Notes under the pieces: model-generated
Told to the model about the DNA's origin: nothing
The model's input: only the letters and a program-made list of their open reading frames with translations
The model's database searches: none
Assembly: GCF_002127325.2 (NCBI RefSeq)
Contig: NC_035448.2
Location: 119,244,538-119,308,537, forward strand
From: Helianthus annuus
Lineage: Eukaryota; Streptophyta; Magnoliopsida; Asterales; Asteraceae
Reading direction: 5' to 3'
DNA: 64,000 nt
Made by a program: the position numbers and the translations under genes
Part shown: positions 1 through 12,400 of the stretch, piece by piece
How positions within the stretch are numbered: position 1 is the first letter of the stretch
Layout: each line of letters begins with the position of its first letter

Positions 1-3000
1 GCTTTTGACGTTCACGTTTGGCTTTCCTTTTCATCTTCTCATCAAGCGACCACCAAGATGATTTCCATTTACTTTCAGAATTGATACCTTTCTGAAAGCA
101 AAGGGCAACAACACGTTGAAACTGCTGCGCTTGTTCTCTATCTTCTGGTTGATAATGAATCTTGTTGATGAAAAGACATTCGATATCCTTCGCAAAGCAA
201 TTTACAAGCCACATAGGATCATAAACATGTATATCTCGTATCTCCCCTCCTGCTCTCTAAGTAATTATGGCTTCGGTTGAAATACAACTATACACCCAAC
301 CAATGAAGCCTTTATAAAAGTCTTGTTCCATCTGAGGCATTGGTATCGTTTTCATCGTTCTTGGCGGTTTGACATTCAAAATAGTCTCTTCAACTCCTGT
401 TTCAGGATCAACCCTCTGCACTCTCTTAGGATGATGTGGCTTCCATTTACGAAACTCTTTTAACGATTCATATTTAATGTAGCCCCACATAGCAACATCA
501 TTCTTTCGAACAGGACAATCCAAACATCTTACCTTCGGTAGTTCATCCACATACCACCATGGTAATGACATAATGTCATATAAACGTTCAAAGTACTGAA
601 CTCCGCACTCTCTTCTAATTGCATAAGCATTCACTTGAGGTAAGAAACCCCAACTGATGATGTCACCAAGAGATACACTTCGATCACGCTGATAATACTT
701 CAAAGGTCTCTTGAACTTTCTCTCGTGACTTTTTCTGAACCATTTCATCCTATCTTCCTTTTCCATATCCTTTTGAGTGCTTTCAAAGTTGTTATCTTTC
801 ACCGCCTCAGCTACTTTTTGCCTCAATTCTTCTCTATTCTCCTCAGCAAAGAATTCCATAAGCGTAGGATACTTAGAAGTATCTTCAACCACATCCTCAT
901 CATCCGTCCAGTCTTCTACTTCAACTCTGTCGTACTTATCAGCCTCTTCAACATACTTATACGTGTATTCAGCTGTTGATTAATGTCAAAAGTATTCAAC
1001 TCTTCTTCAAAATCGAACTTGAACTCAGGATCCACAGTATGCATCATTTCTCTGTAAGCATCCAATCCCAAGATTAACTTTTCAGTATGTTCAACGATCT
1101 GAGTTTTACTAGACTCCCCCTTTCCACTTGCTTCCCCTGATTCTTCATTTATCGAATCGTTCATCAAATCATCAACTTTTTTCTTAGTAGATTCTTCAGT
1201 AACTTTCAAACCTGTGCCACCCTGAGCATCATCATCATCATCATCTTTACCAGATCCATGACTGCTCGCAGAGAATACTTTTTCATCTTCTTCATCTTCC
1301 TCTTCATCCTCCTCTTCATCATCTTCATCACTATCTCCAATCAACTCATTCATAGGAGTATCATCTTCAAACAGACCAGAAATAGCAGAAATAGGCTCGG
1401 GATTATCAACCACCATAGAAGGTACTATTGATCTCTCTAACACTGCAGAACTTCCTTCAACACCCTTACCTTTATCTTGCATCTGTTTATCCATTTCTGC
1501 TTGACGTTGTGCCCTGATCTCCTCAACTTGCAGTTCTTCAAATTTTTGTTCTATTGATGTTCCAAGCATGCTTTCAACGATTTGCTCAACATATAGAACT
1601 CATGATCTCTTGATTTTTTAGCCGCCTCTAGTTCTTTGTTCTTCAACTTGAAGTATTCATTCTGTTCATCATGTCTTGTCTTCTCTTCTTCAAGTTCAGC
1701 AACTCTAACCTTCAAGATATCAATTTCTGATTGATCATAGTCAATCCTTTTCACCAACTCTTTATTATCAATCTCCAGCTTCTTCACACGCATTTCTAAA
1801 ACTTTCTCCCTATCAGACACTTTCTTGTTTTCAGCAACTAGCTTCTTGTTTTCCACTAACACTTCGTCCATTCTTTTCTCCAACTTCAACACTTGTTCAT
1901 TGTTCGCAAAACCGAAGTCTCCGATATCTTCAAGATTATCATGTGGAGTGTAAAGACCTTTGTTAGACAAACCAGGTTGCATTTGGGTGAGTGGAGGTGT
2001 TTGAAATATTTCTTGTGAAGTAAGAAAAGGTTGTTGTGGTGGTGGTGTATGATGAATAGGTGATGGTTGTCTTGGAGGTGTTGGTTGTTTAGGTGGTGAG
2101 GATTGTTGTGGTGGAGTAGGTTATCGGGGTGGTGATTGAACTGGTGATTGTGGTGGTATTGGTTCATGTGGTGGTGTAGGTGGTTTCTTGGTTTCCTTGG
2201 TTTGTTTCTTTTTTAGCACAATCTTCGGCACTTTGATCTTTGGAGTAACTTTGCGAATCTTTGGAGAAACCACTTTCTTTCTAGCTCTATCTTTCTTTCT
2301 TCCACCTGGAGGAGATTGAGATTCGGAGACATGTTCTGGAGAAGGCACATAAACATCATCATCGTCCTTTTCTTGTCTCTTTCTCTTTCTTAACAACTTT
2401 TCCTTTTCAGCTTCCTCTTTAATTCTTCGTAAACGTTCAGCCTCATCTACAACCTCTTCATCTGAAGAACTTGAGGAACTCGTTGTGCTCTTATCAACAT
2501 CGTCTCCTTCAATATCATCAATCACCTTTTCTTTCTGAGCTTCAACATTTACAACTTGCTCAGCTTAAATTCCACAGAAGGCCCTGTCTCTAAGACATCT
2601 GTATCAAACAACATATCAACATTAAATGGATCATCTTCAGTAGCTGCCACTTGTTCCTTTTCTGCAGTGAGCACTGGATTATCTTATTCCGGTTCATCAA
2701 TCAAAGACATTATTACTGCTTTCATTTGCTTCTCTTTAGGTTTTGATGACGATCCTTCACCCTGTTGAACTATAGGAGTGGCCATTCTACGACGTCTCCC
2801 CGTTTCTTTAACATACCATTCATTCTTTGTGTTTTTGAAATCTTCAAGAACTTTCAATTCTTCAGCATATGCCGCTTCTTTCATCTCAGCTTCATTTCTC
2901 CAATTTTGGTGATCTACTGGATCAGGATCAACATAATTTGCATCTTTTATGAAACCAAAGAATGCAACATCAACTTTCGGTTCAGGGTGGTTCGGGTGAT

Positions 3001-3715
3001 ATTTCACAAGCTGTGTAATTGTAATCTTGTTCATATGTGATTGCACCAATAAATCATCCTTTATATTTCTGTCGATCTCAGGATACGCGTGATCAATCAG
3101 CATCTGCACGAACCTTGGATACACCCAAGTCTTGCTCTTTGACGTGATGTTTTCTGCCATGTAATGAAACACGATATGCGAAAAGTTATATTTCTTGTTA
3201 AGCACTAATGCAGTGACCATGTTCATCTGATAGTCACGCATCGCATCATATCCTCCTTTTGTGTGGCTCAATGACATCAGAATACAGTGAATCAAGAACT
3301 TGTACGGCTTTGTAAACTTTGACTTTAAATAATTTCCAGCATTTAAAGCTCCTTGATATCCCATTCTCAACATACATCCTTTCACCATTCTTTCCGGAAA
3401 TCTTGTTGGCGAATCAGCTTCATCAGGAAAGTTAATAACTTCACGTATAAGAGCTTCGGTGACAAGAATCTTCTCCATCTTTCCATGTACTTCAACAATC
3501 GAAGATATAACTTTATTCTGATCATCATAGCAAGCATTCATCCAGAAACGTTCAATGTGAGACCTGTACACTAGCCTTTGATCAGTTAATGCCTTCTGAA
3601 TGGGAATACGACCCATTAACTCCAATATACCACTGAAGTTTGCCAAATCTGGGTATTTCTCAGTATCCAAATCACAACAACTGTTGTGAAGAGGATCAAA
3701 TACAACACTAGATCC
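1..3715 (-). pseudogene. Env-like (third ORF) gene of element A, main exon, degraded and incomplete
   Basis: The frame opens directly at a splice acceptor (3716/3715) with no nearby ATG. The first ~340 codons form a globular region with no signal peptide that I can see. Next come a Ser/Asp/Lys-rich stretch, a Pro/His-rich linker (about 2170-1990), a long coiled coil rich in Leu, Lys and Glu heptads (about 1925-1600), an acidic Glu/Asp tract (about 1340-1240), and a more conserved C-terminal part. In-frame stops lie at 2684-2686, 2121-2123 and 257-259, and frame changes near 2570, 1595 and 980, so it is a pseudogene. The frame is still open at base 1. Its place after pol matches the env-like ORF of Sireviruses, but I see no clear transmembrane segment in the visible part, so an envelope function is not supported by sequence. 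Confidence 0.75.
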
Positions 3716-4420
3716 CTGCAAATCAAAAACACATACATTAAATCAGATACTTAGAAAAATTTTCTAACAATTTCACATGATGTCCTAAAAGCGAAACTAT
3801 TAATGTTCATACAAGCGAAACCATAAATGTACTGATAAGCGAAACCTCACTATGCACTTATGAGCGGAACCATTTAAGAACATATGAGCGGACACAATAT
3901 TGTTCACAAAAGCGGACCTAAAATATGTTCAAATAAGCGGAACATATGATGTACAAATAAGCGGACTCACTAACAACCCACATAGCACCTTGGGGCAGAA
4001 CCTCATACTGCATTCATAAGCGAAACTCCCTGATGTACTCATGAGCGGAACTCTATGAACTATGACAGTTTGAGCGAAACCCTCATCAAACATTCAAAAC
4101 TGATCAAATCTTAAAATTGAACTTGTAATCTTGTTAAACTGATGATTTCGAGACTTGGGGTATGTTTTAATTTCATTTTAGACTTTAGATGAACCCTAGA
4201 TCTACATCTAAACTACCTGCAACTTGACTAACATCATCGAACAACAAAATTGTAACAATCAACACTCAAATCTGTTATCTACACACTAAAACGACTAAAC
4301 AGATGTGATATCAAGTTCTGATTTAATGGCAAAACACTTAAATCTATGCTATGTTCAACCTATATCACCGACAGTTCGAAATTAGGATGAGATTTGACAA
4401 CAAAATCTAATAAAACATAC
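3716..4420 (-). other. Predicted intron (705 nt) of the env-like gene
   Basis: On the minus strand the donor is AAG|GTATGT at 4421/4420. The acceptor is TTTTTGATTTGCAG|GG at 3716/3715. The upstream exon ends on a codon boundary and the downstream frame starts on one, so splicing is phase 0 to phase 0. The intron contains the first GCGAAAC/GCGGAAC repeat block (3789-4081). It was inferred from sequence alone. Confidence 0.65.
3789..4081. repeat. AGCGAAAC/AGCGGAAC repeat block 1 (in the env-gene intron)
   Basis: About a dozen copies of an 8-9 base core (AGCGAAAC or AGCGGAAC) occur at irregular spacing of roughly 20-35 bases, often preceded by TA or GA and separated by TGTAC/TGTTCA-like words. 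The same core is found in three other blocks of this element. Confidence 0.85.
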
Positions 4421-4429
4421 CTTGCCCAT
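4421..4429 (-). CDS. Predicted first coding exon of the env-like gene (three codons)
   Basis: The ATG at 4429-4427 is the first ATG downstream of the TATA box at 4590-4583; I found no other ATG on the minus strand between them. It is followed by two codons and then a consensus GTATGT donor. The exon adds only three residues to the frame beginning at 3715, but it supplies the missing start codon. A 5' UTR of about 120 nt would be expected if transcription starts some 30 nt after the TATA box. Confidence 0.6.
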
Positions 4430-4542
4430 GATTGATATGCTAATAAAACAACAAAATCTGGGGAAAATCGGGCAGCACAACGCCTGAAATTGATCGTTTT
4501 ATGGTTCCGCTTCAAGTTCGCCGGTGAGAGAGTGACAGATGA

Positions 4543-4744
4543 GCGAAAGGGTATAAGTGACGAAAAAGCGGAACCCTGTGACTTATATAGGTGGTGAAGT
4601 TTCGCTTTTGTGACCAAACTCATATAAGCGGAACCACATTGTAGCTATAAGCGGAACTATATACGAAGCAGCCATAAGAGCGAAACCATTTTTAAAGTGA
4701 CAAATGAGCGAAACAATGGTTAAGATTGACATATGAGCGAAACT
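4543..4744. repeat. AGCGAAAC/AGCGGAAC repeat block 2 (around and upstream of the internal TATA box)
   Basis: About nine copies in both orientations flank the predicted internal promoter, mostly on its upstream side. This is where U3 enhancer-like repeats sit relative to the LTR TATA box. Confidence 0.8.
4583..4590 (-). promoter_or_regulatory. Predicted internal TATA box driving the env-like gene
   Basis: The minus strand reads CTATATAA. Eight bases upstream of it lies GTTTCGCTT (4599-4607 on the plus strand). The LTR promoter of the same element has CTATAAATA and GTTTCGCTT with exactly the same 8-base gap. This parallel is the main evidence that it is a real second promoter. Confidence 0.6.
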
Positions 4745-6097
4745 ATGTTGAGATTTTCAAAAAAATTATTTTTTTTAACATTTTTCAGATTGACCACCAA
4801 CACACCCAGTTGACCAAGTCCAAGTCAATGACCTTGGTCAACTGCTTGGCCCACCAAGTCCAAGTTAATGGCCTTGGTTGACCGAATTATGAAGTAAGCA
4901 GTTGTTTTATCTTGAAAAATAGTTCAAGTGAATGAACTTTTGAACATTTTGAACTTCCAAACACTTTTTCACTTCTCCAACACTGTACCAATTACAATTT
5001 TGCCTCACCAGCTTACCCAGCCCTCATCAAACACAGACATGTTCTGCACTAAGCTTTGATCTTCCGATTCCCAAAGTCAGTTGTCGAAAATAAATAAGAA
5101 ACTAAAATCTTTTTGAATTTTTAGCTGGATAAACTGAAAACTGTACACACAATGTTTTTGTGAGTGTGTTAGGGGATCATATCAGCTGCCGACTAGACAC
5201 TAGCACCGTTAAGCTGTTAATTCATTTTAAGCATTTAAACAATTCACGTAGATTGCCCATATACTGATCCTATTAAATTTTCACAAAACGTTCAACCTGT
5301 TCAGGATACGAAATTAGTATTTTAGAACTTAAACATCTACATGTGTCCCACCTCAGTATATACTCCCGTATCCAGACCCCAGTATTCAGTCTTACAGGTG
5401 AGTATACCACAGCTGATATCTGTTTAGGGGTAATTGCGAGGGCCGTGAGAGCTCAGGTCGATACTTCCGTATACGCAGAGAGATGACGGCTTCGACTTTA
5501 AGGTGTGTCCCCTTTAGAGGATCTTTTGTTTTCAACAGCAGTGACTATCAATTTTATTGTTTCATCAGCATGCTGAGGGCGAAGCTATATTTCAAGCTTT
5601 TGCAGAAAGTATTATCCGGGGACTAGGTCAGTATTTCCATACAGCAGAAGTCCCAGGATAATACCCCAGATATCACTGAGTATAAAGACGTAGTATCTCA
5701 GAATACAGGACCCTTCAAACAGGATTTCAGGGGTTACCTATATATCCTGGAGGTGTTCCCCACGTAGAAGCAAGTGAAATTTAAGTTTATTTCCCAAACT
5801 AATCTACTAATTTTGCGAAAACCTACCGGCACATCTTTTGCGAGACTGCTTAATTGCATTTTATACATTACAATTCTTTAGCGTACTGTGCCAGTCTAGC
5901 TGATGTACTATCATTTCCCCTATTCTACACAACTCTTTTTGAATTTTTTAATGTTTTTGGATTTTTGAATTTTATCAAGTTTTTTGTATTTTTCTGCGAA
6001 TTTCTCCCCCTAAAATTAAAACATATTTTTGTGTTTTTGTTTTTAACGAAAAGCAGAAAATAAACTGTACAAACCAATTAGACAACTCGACAAAGGT
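4745..6097. other. Pol-to-env spacer of element A
   Basis: There is no coding frame of note. Around 4790-4890 the words GACCAAGTCCAAGT and GACCTTGGTCAAC repeat. Between about 5350 and 5700 a degenerate motif resembling TACTTCCGTATAC appears at about 5355, 5463 and 5630, in a stretch rich in CAGTAT and CAG words. The left part is T-rich (5930-6060 on the plus strand) and ends in a purine tract. Confidence 0.6.
6001..6011 (-). promoter_or_regulatory. Polypurine tract just downstream of pol
   Basis: The minus strand reads AGGGGGAGAAA about 90 bases after the pol stop. Sireviruses are known for additional polypurine tracts behind pol, which may prime plus-strand DNA. No LTR follows it, so it is not the terminal tract. 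Confidence 0.55.
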
Positions 6098-9000
6098 TCA
6101 TGTCAGATCGCTGCCCAAATCGGCTTCACATTCAATAACCCTTCCAGAATGCAGATTCTTCATCCCATTTAACCTCAAAAGATAATAAAATATCTTTTTA
6201 TCGAAAGGTTTAGTATAAAAATCCGCTTTCTGATCATCGGTGTGCAAGTGTTCAATCCGAATTAACTTTTTCTCGTGACAGTCACGAATAAAGTGGTGAC
6301 GGATTTCAATATACTTTGTTTTCGAATGGTGAACCGGATTTTTGGTTATATTGATAGCTGCTTCATTGTCCACGTAGATAGGAGTATCTAAGAACTGCAA
6401 ACCGAAGTCGCGTATCTGCTGTTGGATCCAAAGGATCTGCGAGCAATAGCTGGAGGCTGAAATGTATTCAACCTCGCATGTAGAGAGCGCTACTGCGGTT
6501 TATTTATTACACTGCCAGGTGACGAGTCGAGTTCCGAAGAACTGACACCCAGCAGTGGTGGACTTCGCGTTTTGCTTACAGCTCCTAAAGTCAGAATCAG
6601 CAAAACCAGATAAAGTAAAGTCACCCAAACGAGGGTACACAAGCTGATGCTTGGGCAACCCTTCAAATACCGTAAAATACGTTTCACTATGGTCAGGTGC
6701 GACTGCTTTGGATTTGACTGATATTTGGCGCAGAGACATGTCCGGTACATGATGTCTGGACGGGAAGCCGTGAGATACATCAGAGAGCCAATGATAGATC
6801 GGTACAATGTCTCGTCCATCTTCACACCTTGCTCGTCTGGACAAATTCCATGATTCTGCGCGAGGGGGGTGGATGCAGGACTGCAATCTGTCATGTCGAA
6901 CTTGTCAAGCACGTCCTTTACATACTTCGTCTGGTGAATGAAGATTCCGTCAGGCATTTGCTCTACCTGCAGCCCGAGGAAGAACTTCATCTCCCCCATT
7001 GAGCTCATCTCGAACTTTTTCTTCATAACCTTTTCAAATTCTTTGCACAGGTCGCCATTGGTGGATCCAAAGATGATATCGTCAACATATATCTGCACGA
7101 TTAACAAGTGGCCTGCTTCTTCCTTGGTGAACAAAGTGGTATCTACTGTGCCTCTTGTGAACCCGTTGTCCAGCAAGTATGTCGAAAGCGTCTGGTACCA
7201 GGCTCTCGGGGCCTGGTGAAGTCCGTACAACGCTTTGTCCAGTAGATACGCCTTGTTTCTGTGCTGTGGGTCTGTGAACCCCGGCGGTTGCCCCACATAC
7301 ACTTCTTCTCTGATTGTGCCGTACAGGAAGGCAGATTTGACGTCAAGTTGATAGACTTTAAAATCTTTCCATGACGCAAAGGCTAGAAAAATCCGAATTG
7401 CCTCAAGTCTGGCAACCAGTGCGTAGACTTCATCATAATCTATACCTTCCTGTTGACTGAAGCCTTGAACCACAAGTCGTGCCTTGTTTCTCACCACGAC
7501 ACCTCTGTCATCACGCTTACACTTAAAAACCCATTCCGTCTTGATTAACTTCTGATTTTTCGGCAGATCGACAAGTCTCCAGACGCCCAGCTTTTCAAAC
7601 TGTTGTAGCTCCTCCTGCATTGCATTCACCCAGCTATCTTCGGTCAATGCCTCTTTGTATGTTCTAGGCTCTATCTGCGAAATGAAACATTTAAGTGAGA
7701 CTTCTTTCTGAATATCAGCAATAGATGAATAGAAACATGTAAGAGCTCGATCAATTTGATGTCGGGTTTTGACACCACTTTGTAGGTCACCAATAATCTG
7801 TTCTGAGGGATGATAAGACAACGTCCGTGGCATAGGATTTTCAGGCACATTTACTTCCGATTCCAAGCTCGATATGTCAAGATCAACCGTTTGATCCTCA
7901 GCTTCCGTTGGATCCTCGTCAAAAGTCGGAGCGGGTGCCGCTTCTGAGTCGTCAGATTCATCAAAAGATGGAGCTGGTTCCTCTGGTGGTTCGTGAGTTG
8001 TTCCACTCGGTCCTGCTTCATCATCGTGAGTACCCACGGCGGATTGAGGAACTACTGGCGGTATAGGCACTTGATCCTGTGGCATATTTTGTTGATACTG
8101 GTACAAAAGTGCTAGTTCCACATCACTCGGCTCGACCGGCAGATGAAACGACTCCCAGAGTTTATCGTAGTCGAACAGGAATCTTTGTCCAGGAAGTTGT
8201 GGCGATGGAGTGTACTTCTGACAATCCACATGTAGGACTTGAATCACCTTCCCCAGGCATTGTATGAACACCCTCTTCAGCGGGCTTGCGTAACCTACAA
8301 AAAACCCTTCATTAGATTTAGCGCCAAATTTACCGTTTTCATCAATAAAAGTACAAGGAGACCCAAACGGCTCAAAGCAAGTCTTTTTGTACTTCTTGAC
8401 AATGAGAACTCTATTCAATGTGTAACAGGCTGCTGAAACTGCTTCACTCCAGAAAAAGATTGGCAGCTTGGAATCGGCTAACATTGTACGGGCTGTCTCA
8501 ATCAGGGTCCGATTCTTTCGTTCAGCAACACCGTTTTTCTGTGGAGTGTACGGCGCACTGAATTCATGAAGAATTCCCTTTTCGTTGCAGAACTCGTACA
8601 TCTTGTTATTCTTGAATTCCGTTCCGTTGTCGCTCCGAATCCTCCGGATTGGCAGTTTATACACCGTTTCCATCTTCTTGAAAAGCACCATTAATGACTC
8701 GAAAGTTTGATCTTTTCGTTCCAGGCACACTACCCAAGAAAATCTTGTAAAGTCATCAGTCACCACCAGGCAATATAAGTCTCCACTGATGCTCTTTACG
8801 TTGACAGGCCCGAAGAGATCCATGTGCAATCTCTCAAGAGGTAACCTGATTGAATTCATCATCTTCAATGGGTGTGACTTTCGAGTCTGCTTTCCCTTCT
8901 TGCACGCTATACAATCATCATTCAAGGGAAAATTCTTTAGATTAACACCATCAACTAAATCATTGTGTACCAAAAAGTTCATTTTGCGAACATGAATGTG

Positions 9001-9475
9001 ACACATCTTTCGATGCCACATTATCGAATCTTTTTTCTGTCGCTTTGGTTTTAGACACAAAACACTGTTTCTGATGAGATGTTGGCGTTGCAACGCTCAT
9101 ATCCAAAATATAAAGATCATTTTCCCACGGAGCTCGCAACAGCACCATCTCATCAGGGATTTTAAACCCTGGTTTCAACACAACACATTCAGTTTTAGTA
9201 AAATGTACACTAAACGCTTTATCACAGATTTGCGAGATACTGAGTAAATTGTTTGTTAACTCTACTATGTAGTTCACTTTATCGAACGAAATTACTCCAT
9301 TTGACAGCGTCCCTTGACCAACGATCCTTCCACCTTGATTCCCAGCAAATCCAACATAGCTTCTGTTTATGGATTTGACATCATAGAGCAGAGCAAGCGT
9401 CCCAGTCATATGCCTTGAAGCGCCACTATCCATAATCCACTTTGATAATATCGACTTGGACAGCCCCTGCAACAA
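6098..9475 (-). pseudogene. pol of element A: protease, integrase, reverse transcriptase, RNase H (Copia order)
   Basis: The protease motif DSGASRHM lies near 9420-9440. An HHCC zinc-binding pre-integrase region follows (HRKMCHIH, then CIACKKGK). The integrase core has HMDLFGPV, RSDNGTEF and the PQKNGVAERKN region with the catalytic Glu. The reverse transcriptase has KARLVVQGF and the active-site YVDD (near 7090). The RNase H part ends with HHSKTKYIEIRHHFIRD (about 6300). Breaks are one extra base in an A run (T run 9031-9036 on the plus strand), a frame change near 6650 and an in-frame TAA at 6500-6502. The frame starts at a splice-acceptor-like sequence rather than an ATG and is not in the gag frame. 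Confidence 0.92.
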
Positions 9476-9491
9476 TCATATCAAAACAAAT

Positions 9492-12400
9492 TTATTCAAA
9501 CAATGAAGCCCATGATTTCTTTACTTCCGACACACTTCCGAACACAACATCACACCTTTTATTTGTTTTCGGAAAATCAAATGTGACATTTGGAACCTCT
9601 TCTTTCACCATTGTTTTAACTTTGTTAGTTATTGGTGGAAATTCATCAAGAAACTTATCAACTTCATTTTCAAAATCAACCACATCATCTTTAAAAAGAT
9701 TTGAATCAATTTTCAAAGCGTTCTCCATCTTCTTGACCTCAACCGACGGTTTCGATTTCGCGATCCAAGACTGATTTTCAAAAGTTTTTGTCTTAGGGTA
9801 AAACTTTGAAGTCTTTACAGTCTTAGAAGATTCGCCAATCTCGAAAGTCGATTTTGGCTTGTCCTCCGACTTCAAAGATTCACCTCTTTTCAAAATTCGG
9901 ATTGAAGAAACCATCGGCTTTTTGCCTTTTGTGTCAGTCGGAGATTTTGGTCGAGGTTTTTGACTGTTTGCCTTTTGAACCGTTGGTTTAGACAAAGTTT
10001 GTTTTTGAACTGATTTTTGAACATCTTGTTTTTTAACCGGTGTAACAACAGGTTTCTCAACAACTTTCTGACACTGCCTTGCCATATGGCCGATATCACT
10101 GCAGCGATAACAAACTCTCTTATCATATTTGACAAAAGTGGATTTGACAGACTCTTCTTTCAACTTCTTTGCTGCGTTGAAATCGTCCACAGCTTTTTGA
10201 CTGAAAATATAATCTTTCTCATCGTCAACACTAGGAGCACTGACAAAAATTTCATTTATCTTCTCTTTCGGCTTAAACACCTGCTTAGCCGATTTCTTTT
10301 CAAACCCAATTCCTTTGTTTTTAAGATTATTTTTCTTGTTTTGACCATTTCCAACCCCATCTTTCTTTTCTAAACTTGTGGGACGTGAAGTAACAAATGA
10401 CTTTTTCAGTTTCGAAAAGAATTCATTGTTATTAATTTCGTTAGTGTTCAATTCAACCAGTTTAAACACTTTCTCGACATTTTCGATCTTGACATTCTGA
10501 AGCGGGTACTCGAAGTCGGAGTAAAGTTTGTCAGTTCCAACCATAGTGTATACCACCATGATCGGATCATCATTCGTACTCTTTTCGGATTTCGGTACAT
10601 ATTGATCTAAGAAATTTCCTTCGTCTTCAGAATCACTGATAGCTTTGTCAGATTGTGCCTTTTCAGAATTCTCACTCTCCTCATCCAACACCTGATCGAC
10701 AACATTTTTTATAACCTGGGATTCGTTATCGGTATCAGATGGGGAGAATGTGACATCTATGGTCTCAGGAAAATCATCCTCTATTGATCTCAATTTGAGA
10801 TTCAGAGCCGCTTCCACCCCATCTGGATACTTCTGTGTGTAATGACTCCACATCGGGGGTGGAACGCTCTTAAAGACAGGTGCAGTATGTGGCTGTTGGG
10901 GGACAATTTGTTCCAGAACGTACGACGAAGCCACATAACTCATTAACTTCTTATCAATTCGATCGTTTTCGATTTTAACCAATTTGAGTTCTTTTTTAAG
11001 AGATGCAATTGTGTCTAAATGAAAATTGACTTCAATTTGTTTATCAAATAATGTCGCTTTAGCCAATTTTGTAGCCTTATAATTTTCGACACTTTCTTTT
11101 TGTATCATCTTGATTGACCTTTTAAGTGTATCATGCACTTCTTTCACTTGACCGAGATCAAATTTAATCATGTCAGCGTGGTGTTTCAATTCCTGATATT
11201 TAGTGTCTTTTTCAAGACACTTCGTGCATGGTTCTGAACACTGTTTGCACGGTGTTTCAGGAATTGAAACAACTTTATCTACCACCTGCTCTACACTATC
11301 AACTTTACCGACATGGTTTGACGCTGACTCAGACAATTTGACAGATTTGCTCTCCTGGACTTCCGATTCATCTCGTTTGACAGACACACAACTGACAGAC
11401 CTTGACTTCTCGGATTCTGGGTCTACCTCTTTGAGTTTTCCCATTAGCACTTTGTCAGCTATGTCCTTCAAAACTTCTCCGGTCATCTCTTTTGATACAT
11501 CAATCAATTCTTCAACCTCTTCTTTCTTTTCTTCAAAACCTTGGACACGATCCGGTCCTTGGTTCTTCAAAGAAACCTGCAAAAGATTCAGAAATGTTAG
11601 GAGACAATACAGATTTCATTAAACTTCCTATAACCTCCTGCTCAGACTGATAATAGTACACTCCAGCAGCTATTTCCTCCATATCAACTGCACTATCAGT
11701 AGAAACCTCTTCAGTGACAACAAAAACATCTTCAGAAACTGTTTCTGGTCCAGATACTATCTCAGAAATCTCAAGAACTTCAGCCATCATGGCTTGACCA
11801 TCATCTTCGGGGATATATTTATCCCAGCTGAAACCTGCAGCAACTTTCTCATCGTCCTGATTCACTATCAGTGCCTTTTCTGGTTTGTTATCAATCTGTG
11901 GCCTTTGAACAGTTTGCTGTTGATTTGGTCGGTGATAGATGGCCTGCCTGTAGTAGTCGTTGGTGAACGGGTTTTGGTGATTGTTAACCTCACGGTTAGG
12001 ACACTCTCGTTTGAAATGACCGCGTTCTTTACACTTAAAACAAGTAACTTTCGACTTATCAAACCCTAATTTTTGATCAGGGCCTGCTAGACTGTTCTTT
12101 CCGGTAATTTCCATAAACCGTTGAGCCCTACGTACCAAGCTTGCCATACACCACTTTATGTCAATTAACTCAAGTTCTTCAGGATCAATTTGATCGTAAT
12201 CCTCCTTGGTCATGTCCGGATTCCCGATCCTCCCTGCTACTAACCCCTCATAAGCTTCGAGCATGGAAGCAAGCAGTGCTATGTGCTGTTTTGCAGCGGT
12301 TTCTGTTATCTCGTTGCCATTCTTTTTATTTACAGCAATGTTGCACTGTACCCCAGAAACGAACGCCTGTTGGTTGGATCCTGTTGAGCTTTGAGGTGAT

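Noticed and set aside
3716..4760. A separate LTR of another element as the source of the internal promoter
   Set aside because: I found no TG...CA boundaries, primer site or target duplication around it, and the splice sites join directly to the env-like frame.
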